A stretch of 64,000 bases of DNA from the NCBI GenBank assembly GCA_965212075.1, contig OZ243043.1:1364001-1428000 (forward strand), given 5' to 3'. How positions within the stretch are numbered: the stretch's first letter is position 1; each line of letters opens with the position of its first letter. Positions 1 to 8,660 of the stretch are shown one piece after another. Under the pieces are notes generated by a model that had not been told where the DNA came from, made no database searches, and saw only the letters and a list, made by a program, of their open reading frames with translations. Origin of the DNA: CBDBUR01 sp965212075 (lineage in GTDB: Bacteria > Pseudomonadota > Alphaproteobacteria > JAPOUT01 > G958296285). The translations under genes were made by a program, and so were the position numbers.

Positions 1-260
1 TTATAGATATTTTCACGTAAATTTTTTTGCAAATCCTCATTTAAATTTGGTGAATTTGGTAAATTTGGTGAATTTGGCAGCGCCGTTTCACTCACAGGCG
101 GCGGCGCAGATTGCGACAAAAGCGGCAGCAAAGAAAATCCCAGCCACAAAATGCCCGCGCCCAAAATAAGCGCGACACCCACCAGCATCGCTTGGCGCAG
201 ACGCTCACGCCAAACCGCGAGATTAAATTTTTCGCTGATTGTTTTTTTCTCTTCCGTCAT
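1..260 (-). CDS. Partial inner-membrane protein downstream of hemD (possible mitofilin-like)
   Basis: Only the first 86 codons lie in the window; the gene runs off the left edge. The ATG is at 260, ten bases after the hemD stop. Residues 1-20 are charged and hydrophilic, residues about 20-42 form one hydrophobic membrane segment, and the rest is a Pro/Asn/Ser linker containing a duplicated NSPNLP motif that comes from an 18-bp tandem repeat at 43-78. In alphaproteobacteria the gene after hemD often encodes a mitofilin-like (COG4223) single-pass inner-membrane protein. The topology fits, but the diagnostic C-terminal part is not visible, so the family name is inference. Confidence 0.55.
   Translation of the reverse strand, partial: MTEEKKTISEKFNLAVWRERLRQAMLVGVALILGAGILWLGFSLLPLLSQSAPPPVSETALPNSPNLPNSPNLNEDLQKNLRENIY
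43..78. repeat. 18-bp tandem repeat, 2 copies
   Basis: AAATTTGGTGAATTTGGT at 43-60 is repeated at 61-78 with one change at the last base. The unit is a multiple of three and keeps the partial membrane protein in frame, adding six residues to its Pro/Asn linker. Confidence 0.9.
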
Positions 261-269
261 GGTGTCATC

Positions 270-992
270 CTAACATGAAGCAATGAGTTCGCACATCGCC
301 TCGGCGCGGCGCTGGGCGGCGATGCGAATGTTGCCAAATCCCAAATCCGCAAGCCGCTCCGCCGCCGCGCGCGCCAGACAGGCTGCCCAAACGCGATCTA
401 AATATGCCGCTAGATCATGCCGCACAACCAGATCACAAAAAATTTCCGCCGCGCGCAAAGAAAAAAAACTGACAACGTCAATCATGCCGCTGCGAAACGC
501 ATCAATGATTTCAGGCGCTAGACAAGCCACCGCGCGCGCTTCATAAAGCTCGCAAACGCGGACCTCAAATCCGTGTTGCGCCAAGCAGCCGACCAAATCG
601 CCTGCGCGATGACGGCCAGTTAAATATAACAGCGCGCCGTCCGCAGCAGAACGCGCGGCGATGACTTCACGCGCCAGCGAGGCCATATCCTCTTGCGCAG
701 TCATAACCTGCGCAAAACCGGCGCGGCGCGCCTCTTGGCCTGTGGTTGCGCCGACAACAAAAATAGGCAGTGAAAAAATTTCCGGCGGCAGCGATGCGCG
801 CAAAGCATTTGCGCTTGTCGCCAGCACCATCTGGACGCCGATCAAATTAGCTTTTATTTTTGACGCCGTATCAGGCACAAAAACAATTTCCGTCAGCGGA
901 TATTTAAGGCTGCGGCAATTTTGTCGCCGCAGCATTTGCGCAAAATCAGACGCATCCGGCTCAGGCCGTGTGATTAAAACAACCGCGTTCAT
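270..992 (-). CDS. hemD: Uroporphyrinogen-III synthase HemD
   Basis: 240 residues, the usual length for HemD, which cyclises hydroxymethylbilane to uroporphyrinogen III in the cytosol. The start MNAVVLITRPEPDA carries the family's N-terminal TRP motif, and the middle has the characteristic YLTGRHRAGDL segment and the C-terminal FFSLRAAEIF segment that line the cleft between the two lobes. The sequence family is poorly conserved, so position counts: the gene lies directly downstream of hemC on the same strand, the classical hemCD order. A 13-bp tandem array lies in the hemC-hemD gap. Confidence 0.9.
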   Translation of the reverse strand: MNAVVLITRPEPDASDFAQMLRRQNCRSLKYPLTEIVFVPDTASKIKANLIGVQMVLATSANALRASLPPEIFSLPIFVVGATTGQEARRAGFAQVMTAQEDMASLAREVIAARSAADGALLYLTGRHRAGDLVGCLAQHGFEVRVCELYEARAVACLAPEIIDAFRSGMIDVVSFFSLRAAEIFCDLVVRHDLAAYLDRVWAACLARAAAERLADLGFGNIRIAAQRRAEAMCELIASC

Positions 993-1020
993 AATGTTTA
1001 TCCATAATATTTATAACGTC

Positions 1021-1080
1021 ATTTCATTATTTCATTTCATTATTTCATTTCATTATTTCATTTCATTATTTCATTTCAAT
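1021..1080. repeat. 13-bp tandem repeat array (about 4.6 copies) at the hemC 3' end
   Basis: ATTTCATTATTTC repeats perfectly four times (1021-1072) followed by a partial unit. The array fills the hemC-hemD junction and overlaps the last codons and stop of hemC (TAA complement at 1066-1068). The unit is not a multiple of three, so expansion would alter the hemC C-terminus or only the spacer. Confidence 0.92.
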
Positions 1081-2037
1081 GCCGATTTTGCGCAGAAAAT
1101 CTGCGCCGGCCTGCTGGGCGATATGCTGTGCCGCCGCGCGGCCTAGAGCCGCCGCCTCATCGCAAGAACCTTGGCGGGCATCAAAAAAACTCTGCGCGCC
1201 GTCGGGCGACAATAATTGTGTGCGCAGCAAAATGTCTTCGCCATCAAGCTGCGCCAATGCCGCCACCGGCACATTGCATGACGCGCCAAAACTTGCTGAA
1301 AAAGAACGCTCCGCAGTGACGATTTTTTCCGTTGCCGCATCATGAATGGTTGCGCATAAAGCGAGCATCGTGTCATCATCGCGGCGCGCCTCAACACATA
1401 ATGCGCCTTGCGCGGCGGCGGGTAAAATCTCATTGGGCTCAAGCGCGCAGGCCATCTGTGCATGACCCAATCTTTCTAATCCCGACATGGACAGCAAAGC
1501 GGCATCTAATTCTCCGGCGGCAATTTTTTTTAATCTTGTGTCCACATTGCCGCGCAGCAAAACCGGATTCAGATTTGGGCAGATGAATTTAATCTGCGCA
1601 TGGCGGCGCGGCGATGCCGTGCCGATCCGCGCGGCGGCGGGCAGATCACACAAATGGCGAAAAGAGTTTTTCGTCACGAGTGCATCGCGCGGATCACTGC
1701 GCGGCAAAATCGCCGCGATGGTTAATCCCTCCGGCTGGACGGCGGGCATGTCTTTGAGCGAATGAACAGCCAGATCAATCCTCCCTGACAATAAAGCCAC
1801 CTCAATATCGCGAATGAAAAGATCTTTGCCGCCCAGATCGCGCAAATGACGATCAACGATTTGATCGCCCTTTGTGGTCAAAGCGACGATTTCAAAATTT
1901 TTTGCTGCATCTTTTTCTGAACCTTTTTCTGGCGGCGCAAAATTTGCGAAAGCGCGCACAACTATTTGCGCCTGAATGCGCGCAAGCGGGCTAGCGCGCG
2001 TGCCAATATGTATTTTATGTATTTTTTGATCTGTCAT
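1066..2037 (-). CDS. hemC: Porphobilinogen deaminase HemC
   Basis: 323 residues; assembles four porphobilinogens into hydroxymethylbilane. Visible motifs are the N-terminal IGTRASPLA, HSLKDMP at about 92-98 with the catalytic Asp96, the arginine-bearing GTASPRR and LRGNVDTRL segments, and the cofactor-binding Cys254 in GASCNVP to which the dipyrromethane is attached. It is divergent from tsaD with about 60 bp between start codons and is followed by hemD on the same strand. The last few codons lie in a 13-bp tandem repeat, so the extreme C-terminus may vary between strains. Confidence 0.97.
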   Translation of the reverse strand: MTDQKIHKIHIGTRASPLARIQAQIVVRAFANFAPPEKGSEKDAAKNFEIVALTTKGDQIVDRHLRDLGGKDLFIRDIEVALLSGRIDLAVHSLKDMPAVQPEGLTIAAILPRSDPRDALVTKNSFRHLCDLPAAARIGTASPRRHAQIKFICPNLNPVLLRGNVDTRLKKIAAGELDAALLSMSGLERLGHAQMACALEPNEILPAAAQGALCVEARRDDDTMLALCATIHDAATEKIVTAERSFSASFGASCNVPVAALAQLDGEDILLRTQLLSPDGAQSFFDARQGSCDEAAALGRAAAQHIAQQAGADFLRKIGIEMK

Positions 2038-2095
2038 AATTTTTGATAAAGGGGTAATTTACAAAAATGAGTTATACGCAAATTTTGAAAAGAAT

Positions 2096-3187
2096 ATGAA
2101 AGAGCTTTTCGTCCTCGGCTTGGAAAGCAGCTGCGATGAAACTGCGGCGGGTGTGGTGCGCCGTCATCCGGATGGCAGCGGCGAGATTTTAGCGAACATT
2201 ATCAGAAGTCAAGAAAAACTTCATGCGCCCCATGGCGGCGTCGTGCCCGAATTGGCGGCGCGCGCGCATATCAGCCATATGGACATTTTGATAGAGCGCG
2301 CGCTGCGTGAGGCAGGCGTGAATCTGAACGATCTTGACGGCATTGCCGCCACTGCCGGTCCGGGTCTGATCGGCGGCGTGATGGTCGGCCTCGTGACCGG
2401 CAAGGCGCTGGCGCTTGTTCACGACCTGCCTTTTTGCGCGATCAACCACCTTGAAGCACATGCGCTGTCGGCGCGGCTCGCACCCTTGCCTGACCAGATT
2501 GATTATCCTTTTTTGCTGTTATTAATTTCAGGCGGACATACCGCGCTGATTTCCGTGCTGGAACTGGGGCGTTATCACGAATGGGGATGCACAAAAGATG
2601 ATGCGGTCGGCGAGGCCTTTGACAAAGCTGCGCGTCTATTAGGTCTGGGCTGGCCCGGCGGGCCGCGTCTAGAGCGCGCAGCACAGAAAGGCGATGAAAA
2701 AAGATTCGCTCTGCCGCGCCCCTTCTTTGGACAGAAGCATTGTGATTTTTCATTTTCAGGATTAAAAACCGCCTTGCGCCGAATCACTGAAAAGGAAATG
2801 CGCGGCGATTCAAATTCAAAAGATACTCAAAAGATCAACGGCAAGATTATGGATTTGGCCGCTTCGTTCCAGCGCGCCGCCTCAGATTGTCTCGTGGATC
2901 GCACATGTCAGGCCATAAACTGCCACGAAAAACTGCTCGCCCAGCTTCCAAAATATCCAAAATATATCGTGGCGGCGGGCGGCGTCGCGGCCAACCAAAA
3001 AATTCGCGAAAGTCTGCAAGATGTGGCGCAACAATGCGGCTATCAATTTCGCGCGCCGCCTTTATCCTTATGCACCGATAATGGCGCGATGATCGCCTGG
3101 GCAGGTGCTGAATATCTAGCGCGTGGGCAGAGCTCGGCGTTGAGCGCCGCGCCGCGCGCGCGCTGGCCGTTAATAAATGAAGGTTAA
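2096..3187 (+). CDS. tsaD: tRNA N6-threonylcarbamoyladenosine transferase TsaD
   Basis: 363 residues; transfers the threonylcarbamoyl group to A37 of ANN-decoding tRNAs together with TsaB and TsaE. It begins with the diagnostic LGLESSCDETAAGVV motif. The metal-binding histidines of the HxxxH motif are H118 and H122 in NHLEAH; ISGGHTAL and the C-terminal CTDNGAMIAWAG nucleotide-binding motif are intact. A nine-base near-duplication gives PKYPKY before the AAGGVAAN motif. The hemC/tsaD divergent arrangement is common in alphaproteobacteria; the usual next gene, gpsA, is displaced here by 1.7 kb of inserted sequence. Confidence 0.97.
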   Translation: MKELFVLGLESSCDETAAGVVRRHPDGSGEILANIIRSQEKLHAPHGGVVPELAARAHISHMDILIERALREAGVNLNDLDGIAATAGPGLIGGVMVGLVTGKALALVHDLPFCAINHLEAHALSARLAPLPDQIDYPFLLLLISGGHTALISVLELGRYHEWGCTKDDAVGEAFDKAARLLGLGWPGGPRLERAAQKGDEKRFALPRPFFGQKHCDFSFSGLKTALRRITEKEMRGDSNSKDTQKINGKIMDLAASFQRAASDCLVDRTCQAINCHEKLLAQLPKYPKYIVAAGGVAANQKIRESLQDVAQQCGYQFRAPPLSLCTDNGAMIAWAGAEYLARGQSSALSAAPRARWPLINEG

Positions 3188-3470
3188 AAATTTAACTGAA
3201 GGCTAAAAAGTTTGCCCCCTCCCGATTCTTTAGGGGAAGGAGGGAGGGGGCGGTTCCGGCATGCTTGGGGGAATAGGCATTGCTCGGAGAAAAACCGGAG
3301 GACAGGGAAGGGAGGACATTTGTCCTCCGGTTCATAAGATAGGACATTACGATCGCAGAATATTCTGCGAAAAGGGGGGAGAGAGGTGTAATGTCCAACA
3401 TGAAAATTAACTTTTCATGCTTTTTCTCGTGCGTCAGGTAATAGAGACGCTATATTCTGATGCGGCTTGG
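3188..3470. other. Gene-poor spacer with a cluster of inverted repeats downstream of tsaD
   Basis: No convincing gene. Inverted repeats seen directly: a 10-bp perfect GC-rich pair at 3214-3223/3242-3251; a 12-bp perfect pair AACCGGAGGACA 3293-3304 with its complement 3321-3332, whose loop offers a competing GGAGGACA/TGTCCTCC hairpin; a 9-bp pair GGACATTAC 3342-3350/3388-3396 enclosing the palindrome GCAGAATATTCTGC (3355-3368); and CATGAAAA/TTTTCATG 3399-3419. None has a clean trailing T-run, so they are not textbook terminators. They lie downstream of both the tsaD and the small membrane-protein genes. Confidence 0.75.
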
Positions 3471-3602
3471 TTAGGCAACGAGCGCTGCCACTTCCAAAAT
3501 AAAAACCGCGCCATAACCGGCAAGTGAGGCAATCACCGCGTAATCCACAATGGAACGCGCTTTGTGACCCACGGAGCGAAGAATATGGGTAGACTTTGTC
3601 AT
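3471..3602 (-). CDS. Small single-span membrane protein, 43 residues, unknown
   Basis: An ATG at 3602 preceded by AAGGAGAAACAAAA (a strong ribosome-binding site at about 6-7 bases) opens a 43-codon frame ending in TAA at 3471. The product starts MTKSTHILRSVGHKARSIVD (basic, predicted cytoplasmic) and continues with about 22 hydrophobic residues ending ILEVAALVA, a single membrane helix with positive-inside orientation. The 70-150 bp upstream are very AT-rich, as a promoter would be. I do not recognise the family. The strong ribosome-binding site and amphipathic-to-hydrophobic layout are the arguments for a real gene. Confidence 0.65.
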   Translation of the reverse strand: MTKSTHILRSVGHKARSIVDYAVIASLAGYGAVFILEVAALVA

Positions 3603-3893
3603 TTTTGTTTCTCCTTATTTGTCAAGTCTGAAGGGGGTTTTGCCCCCGTTTGTTTGTCTTCTTAAGGTTTATATATAGGGGATAACAAAATAAAAATCAA
3701 TGAATAAAATGAAAAATATTCATTTTTTTTGATTTTTTTTCAATTTGATGAATCAGTAAAAAGTCTTGTTTTATTTGGAGTTAAGCTCTGACAGCGCAAA
3801 AGAAGCGCAAAAGAATCGCAAAAGAGCGGCATAAATCCGAGTTTTTAGGAGAAAAAAAGAAATTTTAAGAAGAAGATATTAAAGAAGAAAATA
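3603..3893. other. AT-rich intergenic region between the small membrane-protein and TetR genes
   Basis: Contains the ribosome-binding site and presumed promoter of the 43-residue protein (minus strand) and the 3' side of the TetR gene. Around 3690-3790 it is strikingly AT-rich with runs of A and T and an imperfect ATGAAAAATATTCAT inverted repeat near 3708-3722. A purine-rich direct repeat (AAGAAGCGCAAAAGAATCGC) lies near 3800-3825. No other gene is seen. Confidence 0.6.
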
Positions 3894-4739
3894 TTATTGC
3901 AGAGTTTTAAGAGCTTTATTGGCTATTTGCCCATCATGCGGCTCTTCATGTAGCTCTTCGTGATGGTCGTGATCATTTTTGCTTTTTGGGTGGCCGCGCA
4001 TGATCGCGCCCAATAGACAGCCCGCGCCCAGAGCCGAGAGAATCATCGCCAATGTCCCTTCAAGCTCGGTTTCAAGGCGCGAAAGCTGGTTATGAGGCGA
4101 TCTCATTTGCGGCCATCGGAACCGGCTCACCAGACATTGAATGATTCGCGCGGCTGATTTTACGCAATCTAAGCGAAATTCTCCGGTTTTACGGCCATAT
4201 TTCAAAATTTCGGCGAATAAATCCCTCTCCAGCCTGCGAATTTTGCGGCGAATTTCTGGCCGGTGTTCGCGCACAGCAAGAATCATTTCCCTCATGCGCG
4301 GTGCGGAGGCGAGCTGACGGAAAGTGACTCGTAGACCGGAAAACAAAAAGACCCTCAACTTATCTCGGGCCTTGGTCTTCTGGTTAACTTTTTTATGCAT
4401 GTCCGTTATTATTTGGACTCCGTTGTCATGAAGGATGGCGGCGGCAATATCCACCTTGCTTTCAAAATAGCGATAGATATTGCCTGCGGACATTTTACAA
4501 TCGGTGGCAATATCGGCGATCGTCGTTTTGCCATAGCCATAATGAATAAAACGTTCGGCGGCGGCATCTATGATCTGTGCGCGCGTCGCGCAGCCAGCGC
4601 GGTGCAGTCCATCCCCTAAATCTTTGCTACCCGCATCTTTTTTTGATTCTTTTTTTAAACCAAGCGTATTTTGAATAACGCTATGATTTATATTTTCATG
4701 ATGTATATTTGATGCGACATCAATTGGGGATTTGCTCAT
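3894..4739 (-). CDS. TetR/AcrR-family transcriptional regulator
   Basis: About 281 residues from the ATG at 4739; an in-frame ATG at 4796 would add 19 residues. After a 50-residue polar N-terminal tail comes a typical TetR DNA-binding domain: RAQIIDAAAERFIHYGYGKT, then TIADIATDCKMSAGNIYRYF (helix-turn-helix) and ESKVDIAAAIL. The C-terminal ligand domain is unlike named subfamilies and ends in a His/Glu-rich tail (HDHHEELHEEPHD) that could bind metal. It is divergent from gpsA and sits between tsaD and gpsA, which are normally adjacent in alphaproteobacteria. The effector and target are unknown; the local small membrane-protein gene is a plausible target. Confidence 0.85.
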   Translation of the reverse strand: MSKSPIDVASNIHHENINHSVIQNTLGLKKESKKDAGSKDLGDGLHRAGCATRAQIIDAAAERFIHYGYGKTTIADIATDCKMSAGNIYRYFESKVDIAAAILHDNGVQIITDMHKKVNQKTKARDKLRVFLFSGLRVTFRQLASAPRMREMILAVREHRPEIRRKIRRLERDLFAEILKYGRKTGEFRLDCVKSAARIIQCLVSRFRWPQMRSPHNQLSRLETELEGTLAMILSALGAGCLLGAIMRGHPKSKNDHDHHEELHEEPHDGQIANKALKTLQ

Positions 4740-4884
4740 AGTCTTTTTGCCTTTTGTTTTTGGATCCAAAAAACGAGTCTTCGCTTTTTGAATCATCCCG
4801 AAGTAGATTTTTAAAATTGGCCCCAATAATATAAAACGATTCAACAAATAATTCAAATATTTTTTATTCAAACAAGCTAGCTTC

Positions 4885-5898
4885 ATGACAAAAAGAGAGA
4901 AAATCGGGATCATCGGCGCAGGCGCTTGGGGGACGGCTCTGGCAGTAAGGCTGGCACAAAACCACGATATCTTCCTATGGGCACACGAAAAAGACACTGT
5001 ACAAGCGATCACGCAAAACCGCGAAAACCGCTTTTTTCTGCCTCAAATTGCTCTTCCGGAAACGATTTGCGCCGTTAATGAGTTTGCGGCTCTAAGCGAT
5101 TGTCCGATCGTGTTTTTTGTGCCTCCGGCACAATTTTTGCGTGTTATTGCGCGCGCTGCTAAGCCTCATTTGCCGCGCCACATCATCGCCATCATCTGCA
5201 GCAAAGGTATTGAAGTTTCTCGAAATAACCAAGAAAGCGGCGCTTTGATGTCTGCGGTGCTCGCTGAAGAATTGCCCGAAGCGCAGACAGCCATCTTGTC
5301 AGGCCCGAGCTTCGCGCGAGAAGCCGCCCAAGACCTGCCACTTGCGCTGACACTCGCTGCCGAAGAGTCGGCTTTGCGCACCAAGCTAGTTAACTTGTTC
5401 TCAAAAAATGATTTTAGACTTTATCCCACCGATGATGTGATCGGCGCACAAATTGGCGGTGCGGTCAAAAATGTTCTCGCGATCGCATGTGGCATCATTG
5501 AAGGGCGCAAATTAGGCCAAAATGCGCGCGCAACGGTCATCGCGCGCGGTCTTGCGGAAACACGCCGCCTCACGGAAAAGCTAGGCGGCCAGCCCGCGAC
5601 CCTGATGAGCCTAGCAGGCATCGGCGATATTGTGCTGACCTGCACATCGGCGGCATCGCGCAATATGTCTCTGGGCATCGCATTAGGCAGCGGGCAAAGC
5701 TTAAATGAAATCGTCGCTGCCCGAAAATCCGTCAGTGAGGGAATCCACACCGCCGCGAGTCTGCGCCAATTGGCCAAAAGACATGGCCTTCTCATGCCCA
5801 TTTGCTTTGCCGTCCACGATATATTAAGCGGCCAGATCAGCATTGACCGCGCCATTGACCGCTTTTTTGAGAATGATATTTCTGAAACAGAAATCTAG
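4885..5898 (+). CDS. gpsA: Glycerol-3-phosphate dehydrogenase [NAD(P)+] GpsA
   Basis: 337 residues; reduces dihydroxyacetone phosphate to sn-glycerol 3-phosphate for phospholipid synthesis. The Rossmann motif GAGAWG is at 11-16; CSKG (105-108), SGPSFA (139-144) and the catalytic lysine K195 in GGAVKNVLAIACG are all present, as is the C-terminal LAGIGDIVLTCTS motif. The ATG at 4885 starts at the expected point before the nucleotide-binding strand. A short duplication of ATCTTCTCCAAAA lies just after the stop (5901-5926). Confidence 0.97.
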   Translation: MTKREKIGIIGAGAWGTALAVRLAQNHDIFLWAHEKDTVQAITQNRENRFFLPQIALPETICAVNEFAALSDCPIVFFVPPAQFLRVIARAAKPHLPRHIIAIICSKGIEVSRNNQESGALMSAVLAEELPEAQTAILSGPSFAREAAQDLPLALTLAAEESALRTKLVNLFSKNDFRLYPTDDVIGAQIGGAVKNVLAIACGIIEGRKLGQNARATVIARGLAETRRLTEKLGGQPATLMSLAGIGDIVLTCTSAASRNMSLGIALGSGQSLNEIVAARKSVSEGIHTAASLRQLAKRHGLLMPICFAVHDILSGQISIDRAIDRFFENDISETEI

Positions 5899-5954
5899 AA
5901 ATCTTCTCCAAAAATCTTCTCCAAAAACCTAATGAATTCGGAATGATGATCGCC

Positions 5955-5960
5955 TATAAT
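5955..5960 (+). promoter_or_regulatory. Possible -10 element upstream of acs
   Basis: TATAAT lies 35 bp before the acs ATG, followed by a purine-rich ribosome-binding region (GGGAAGAAGGGAG). No good -35 hexamer is seen 17 bp upstream, so this is a weak call. Confidence 0.3.
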
Positions 5961-5994
5961 AGAGCCGTAAAGGGAAGAAGGGAGTTCAGGCAAA

Positions 5995-7935
5995 ATGAGC
6001 GAGGATCAGCATTTTCCGGTTCCGGTTGAATGGGCGCAGCGCGCCCAGATTAATCGGGAAAAATATCAGCGCATGTATCAGGCCAGCATTGACGATGCTG
6101 ATGGCTTTTGGCGCGAAATGGGCAGGCGCATTGACTGGATCAAGCCCTATACCAAGATAAAAAACACATTTTTTTCGTCTTCAAAGGTGGAGGTGCAATG
6201 GTTTGAGGATGGCACTTTGAACGCCTGCGTCAATTGTGTGGATCGCCATTTAGCGCATCACGGCGATAAAGCGGCGATCATTTGGGAAGGCGATGATCCG
6301 ACCCGCCATGCCGCGATCACCTACCGCCAACTGCATGAAGAGGTATGCCGCTTTGCCAATGTGCTCAAGGCGCAGGGCGTACGGCGCGGCGATCGCGTGA
6401 CGATCTATATGCCGATGATCCCACAAGCTGCTTATGCGATGCTCGCTTGCGCGCGTCTTGGCGCGGTTCATTCTGTCGTGTTTGGCGGCTTTTCTCCTGA
6501 AGCTTTGGCCGGACGCATTCAAGATTGCCGCTCGGAATTTTTGATCACCGCAGATGAAGGCGTGCGCGGCGGCAAAACCATTCCCCTCAAAGCCAATGCC
6601 GATAAAGCGCTTGAAATGTCAACAGGGGTGAAAAAAATGATCGTCGTGCGCTCGCGCGGCGCGTCAATCAATATGACAGCCGGACGCGATGTCTGGCTTG
6701 ATGACGAACTCGCCAAAGTGGATAAAGAATGTCCGGCGGAAGAAATGAACGCCGAAGACCCCTTGTTTATTCTTTATACGTCGGGCTCCACCGGCAAGCC
6801 CAAAGGCGTTCTGCATACGACCGGCGGCTATCTGGTCTATGCCTCAATGACGCATGAATATATATTTGACTGCCGCGCCGATGATGTTTTCTGGTGCACG
6901 GCGGATGTGGGCTGGGTGACCGGCCACTCTTATATTATTTACGGGCCGCTTGCCAATGGCGCGACGACGTTGATGTTTGAAGGCGTACCAAATTATCCCG
7001 ATGCGTCGCGCTTCTGGCAGGTTTGCGACAAGCATAAAGTGACGATATTCTATACCGCGCCCACAGCTTTGCGCGCTTTGATGCGCGAAGGCGAAACGCC
7101 GGTCAAAAAGACCAGCCGCAAAAGTCTGCGGCTGCTTGGCTCGGTCGGCGAGCCGATCAACCCTGAAGCTTGGCTATGGTATTACCGCGTGGTCGGCGAA
7201 GAGCGCTGCCCGATCGTGGATACGTGGTGGCAGACCGAAACCGGCGGCATTTTGATCTCTCCTTTGCCCGGCGCGACCGATCTGAAACCCGGCGCGGCGA
7301 CCAAGCCTTTTTTTGGCGTCAAGCCTGTCCTCGTTGATGATGAAGGCAAAACGCTCAATGGTGCGGCGCGCGGCAATCTATGTTTGGAAGATTCTTGGCC
7401 GGGTCAAATGCGAACAGTTTTTGGCGACCATGCGCGCTTCATTGAGACATATTTCTTGAAATTCCCGGGCAAATATTTCACGGGAGACGGCGCGATCCGT
7501 GATAAGGACGGCGATTATTGGATCACTGGACGCATTGATGATGTGTTGAATGTATCCGGCCATCGCATCGGCACCGCCGAGATTGAAAGCGCGCTGGTGG
7601 CGCATAAAAGCGTCGCGGAAAGCGCTGTGGTCGGCATACCCCATGAAATTAAAGGGCAGGGCATCTATGCCTATGTGACATTGAAGACAGGCTTCACGCC
7701 CGACGCGCAGCATTATGATATATTGAAGCAATGGGTGCGTGAAAAAATCGGCCCGATCGCCACGCCCGATGCCATTCAATTCGCGCCCGAGCTGCCCAAA
7801 ACACGATCGGGAAAAATCATGCGGCGCATTTTGCGCAAAATCGCTAATGACGAAATCTCCGATCTGGGCGATGTATCAACATTAGCTGAACCCAAAGTCG
7901 TTGATGATCTCATCGCAGCGAGGCCGAGATTATGA
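5995..7935 (+). CDS. acs: Acetyl-CoA synthetase (AMP-forming)
   Basis: 646 residues, the family's usual length. Activates acetate to acetyl-CoA via acetyl-AMP. The adenylation motif YTSGSTGKPKGV, the WWQTETGG motif, YFTGDGAIRDKDGDYWITGR and the C-terminal PKTRSGKIMRR are intact; K607 in the last is the lysine that protein acetylases modify in this family, so post-translational control is likely. The gene appears monocistronic with its own promoter. It is well separated from gpsA upstream and from the small winged-helix gene downstream. Confidence 0.97.
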   Translation: MSEDQHFPVPVEWAQRAQINREKYQRMYQASIDDADGFWREMGRRIDWIKPYTKIKNTFFSSSKVEVQWFEDGTLNACVNCVDRHLAHHGDKAAIIWEGDDPTRHAAITYRQLHEEVCRFANVLKAQGVRRGDRVTIYMPMIPQAAYAMLACARLGAVHSVVFGGFSPEALAGRIQDCRSEFLITADEGVRGGKTIPLKANADKALEMSTGVKKMIVVRSRGASINMTAGRDVWLDDELAKVDKECPAEEMNAEDPLFILYTSGSTGKPKGVLHTTGGYLVYASMTHEYIFDCRADDVFWCTADVGWVTGHSYIIYGPLANGATTLMFEGVPNYPDASRFWQVCDKHKVTIFYTAPTALRALMREGETPVKKTSRKSLRLLGSVGEPINPEAWLWYYRVVGEERCPIVDTWWQTETGGILISPLPGATDLKPGAATKPFFGVKPVLVDDEGKTLNGAARGNLCLEDSWPGQMRTVFGDHARFIETYFLKFPGKYFTGDGAIRDKDGDYWITGRIDDVLNVSGHRIGTAEIESALVAHKSVAESAVVGIPHEIKGQGIYAYVTLKTGFTPDAQHYDILKQWVREKIGPIATPDAIQFAPELPKTRSGKIMRRILRKIANDEISDLGDVSTLAEPKVVDDLIAARPRL

Positions 7936-8056
7936 GGAAAAGAGTCAACAGACGCGCATTTCATGCTATATATATTTCGCGAGAGGGGAAATTTTAAACA
8001 CATGAATCAGATCATGATAGAAAAAAGATCGGGGAAAAAAAGATCGGGAGGCCGTC

Positions 8057-8503
8057 ATGGTGCGCCGACCTGAAATTGCCCGCGCCGCACAGGCGCAGCC
8101 TGCCCCCGCGTCTGAAAAACAAAAAGCCGCCGGTGCAGACGTTGCGCAAAGCGAAATCGCGCCTGATGTCGCCGCCGCGGTGGCGAAAATCATTGAAACA
8201 CACTCTTATGCCGAAGATCATTTTGAAACAAAACTGGCCGGCCATGCCGACTGGATCTTGATCAACCTCTTATTGCAAAACGACGCCGCCGGACGCGGCA
8301 CAGTTGTCAAACATGTGATTGAAACCGTCGGCTGCTCCCCCGGCACGGTGCGCACAATGTTCCAGCGCTTTCATAAAGCGGGCTATATTGAGCAGCAGCA
8401 GCGCATAGGCCGCTCCGAGCTTTATCGGCCAACCGCCAAGCTCAAAAAATTTGTCACCAAATGGGCGCGCAATGCTTGGGCAAAATCCAATACAAAAACA
8501 TGA
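8057..8503 (+). CDS. Small winged-helix (MarR-like) DNA-binding protein
   Basis: 148 residues. An Ala/Pro/Glu-rich N-terminal 40 residues precede a compact winged helix: a start helix (WILINLLLQNDAAGR), a recognition-helix region (GCSPGTVRTMFQRFHKAG) and a wing with YIEQQQRIGRSELYRPT. This layout resembles MarR-type or replication-initiator-type winged helices. The C-terminus is basic. The gene stands alone between acs and rpe; no ligand site is evident. Downstream is a short duplicated AAAGACATGAAT run (8511-8534). The function is unknown beyond probable DNA binding. Confidence 0.7.
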   Translation: MVRRPEIARAAQAQPAPASEKQKAAGADVAQSEIAPDVAAAVAKIIETHSYAEDHFETKLAGHADWILINLLLQNDAAGRGTVVKHVIETVGCSPGTVRTMFQRFHKAGYIEQQQRIGRSELYRPTAKLKKFVTKWARNAWAKSNTKT

Positions 8504-8660
8504 ATATTAAAGACATGAATAAAGACATGAATAAGGCAAGAGATTATTAACCATTTCTTGAAATGATATATCGGTATTCAGCCTCATCTGGTATGGATGA
8601 GGTCTACGCCACTCGATTGATTCGCAAAATTGATTCGCAAAAATCGAATAGTCTGACAAG

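Noticed and set aside
661..1146. 161-codon frame opposite hemD and hemC
   Set aside because: It is antisense to hemD and through the 13-bp array, giving a repetitive FHYFISLFHF sequence.
3192..3401. 69-codon frame on the minus strand after tsaD
   Set aside because: It runs straight through the inverted-repeat cluster, has no recognisable domain, and its composition (Ser/Pro/Leu) matches a by-product of hairpin-rich sequence.
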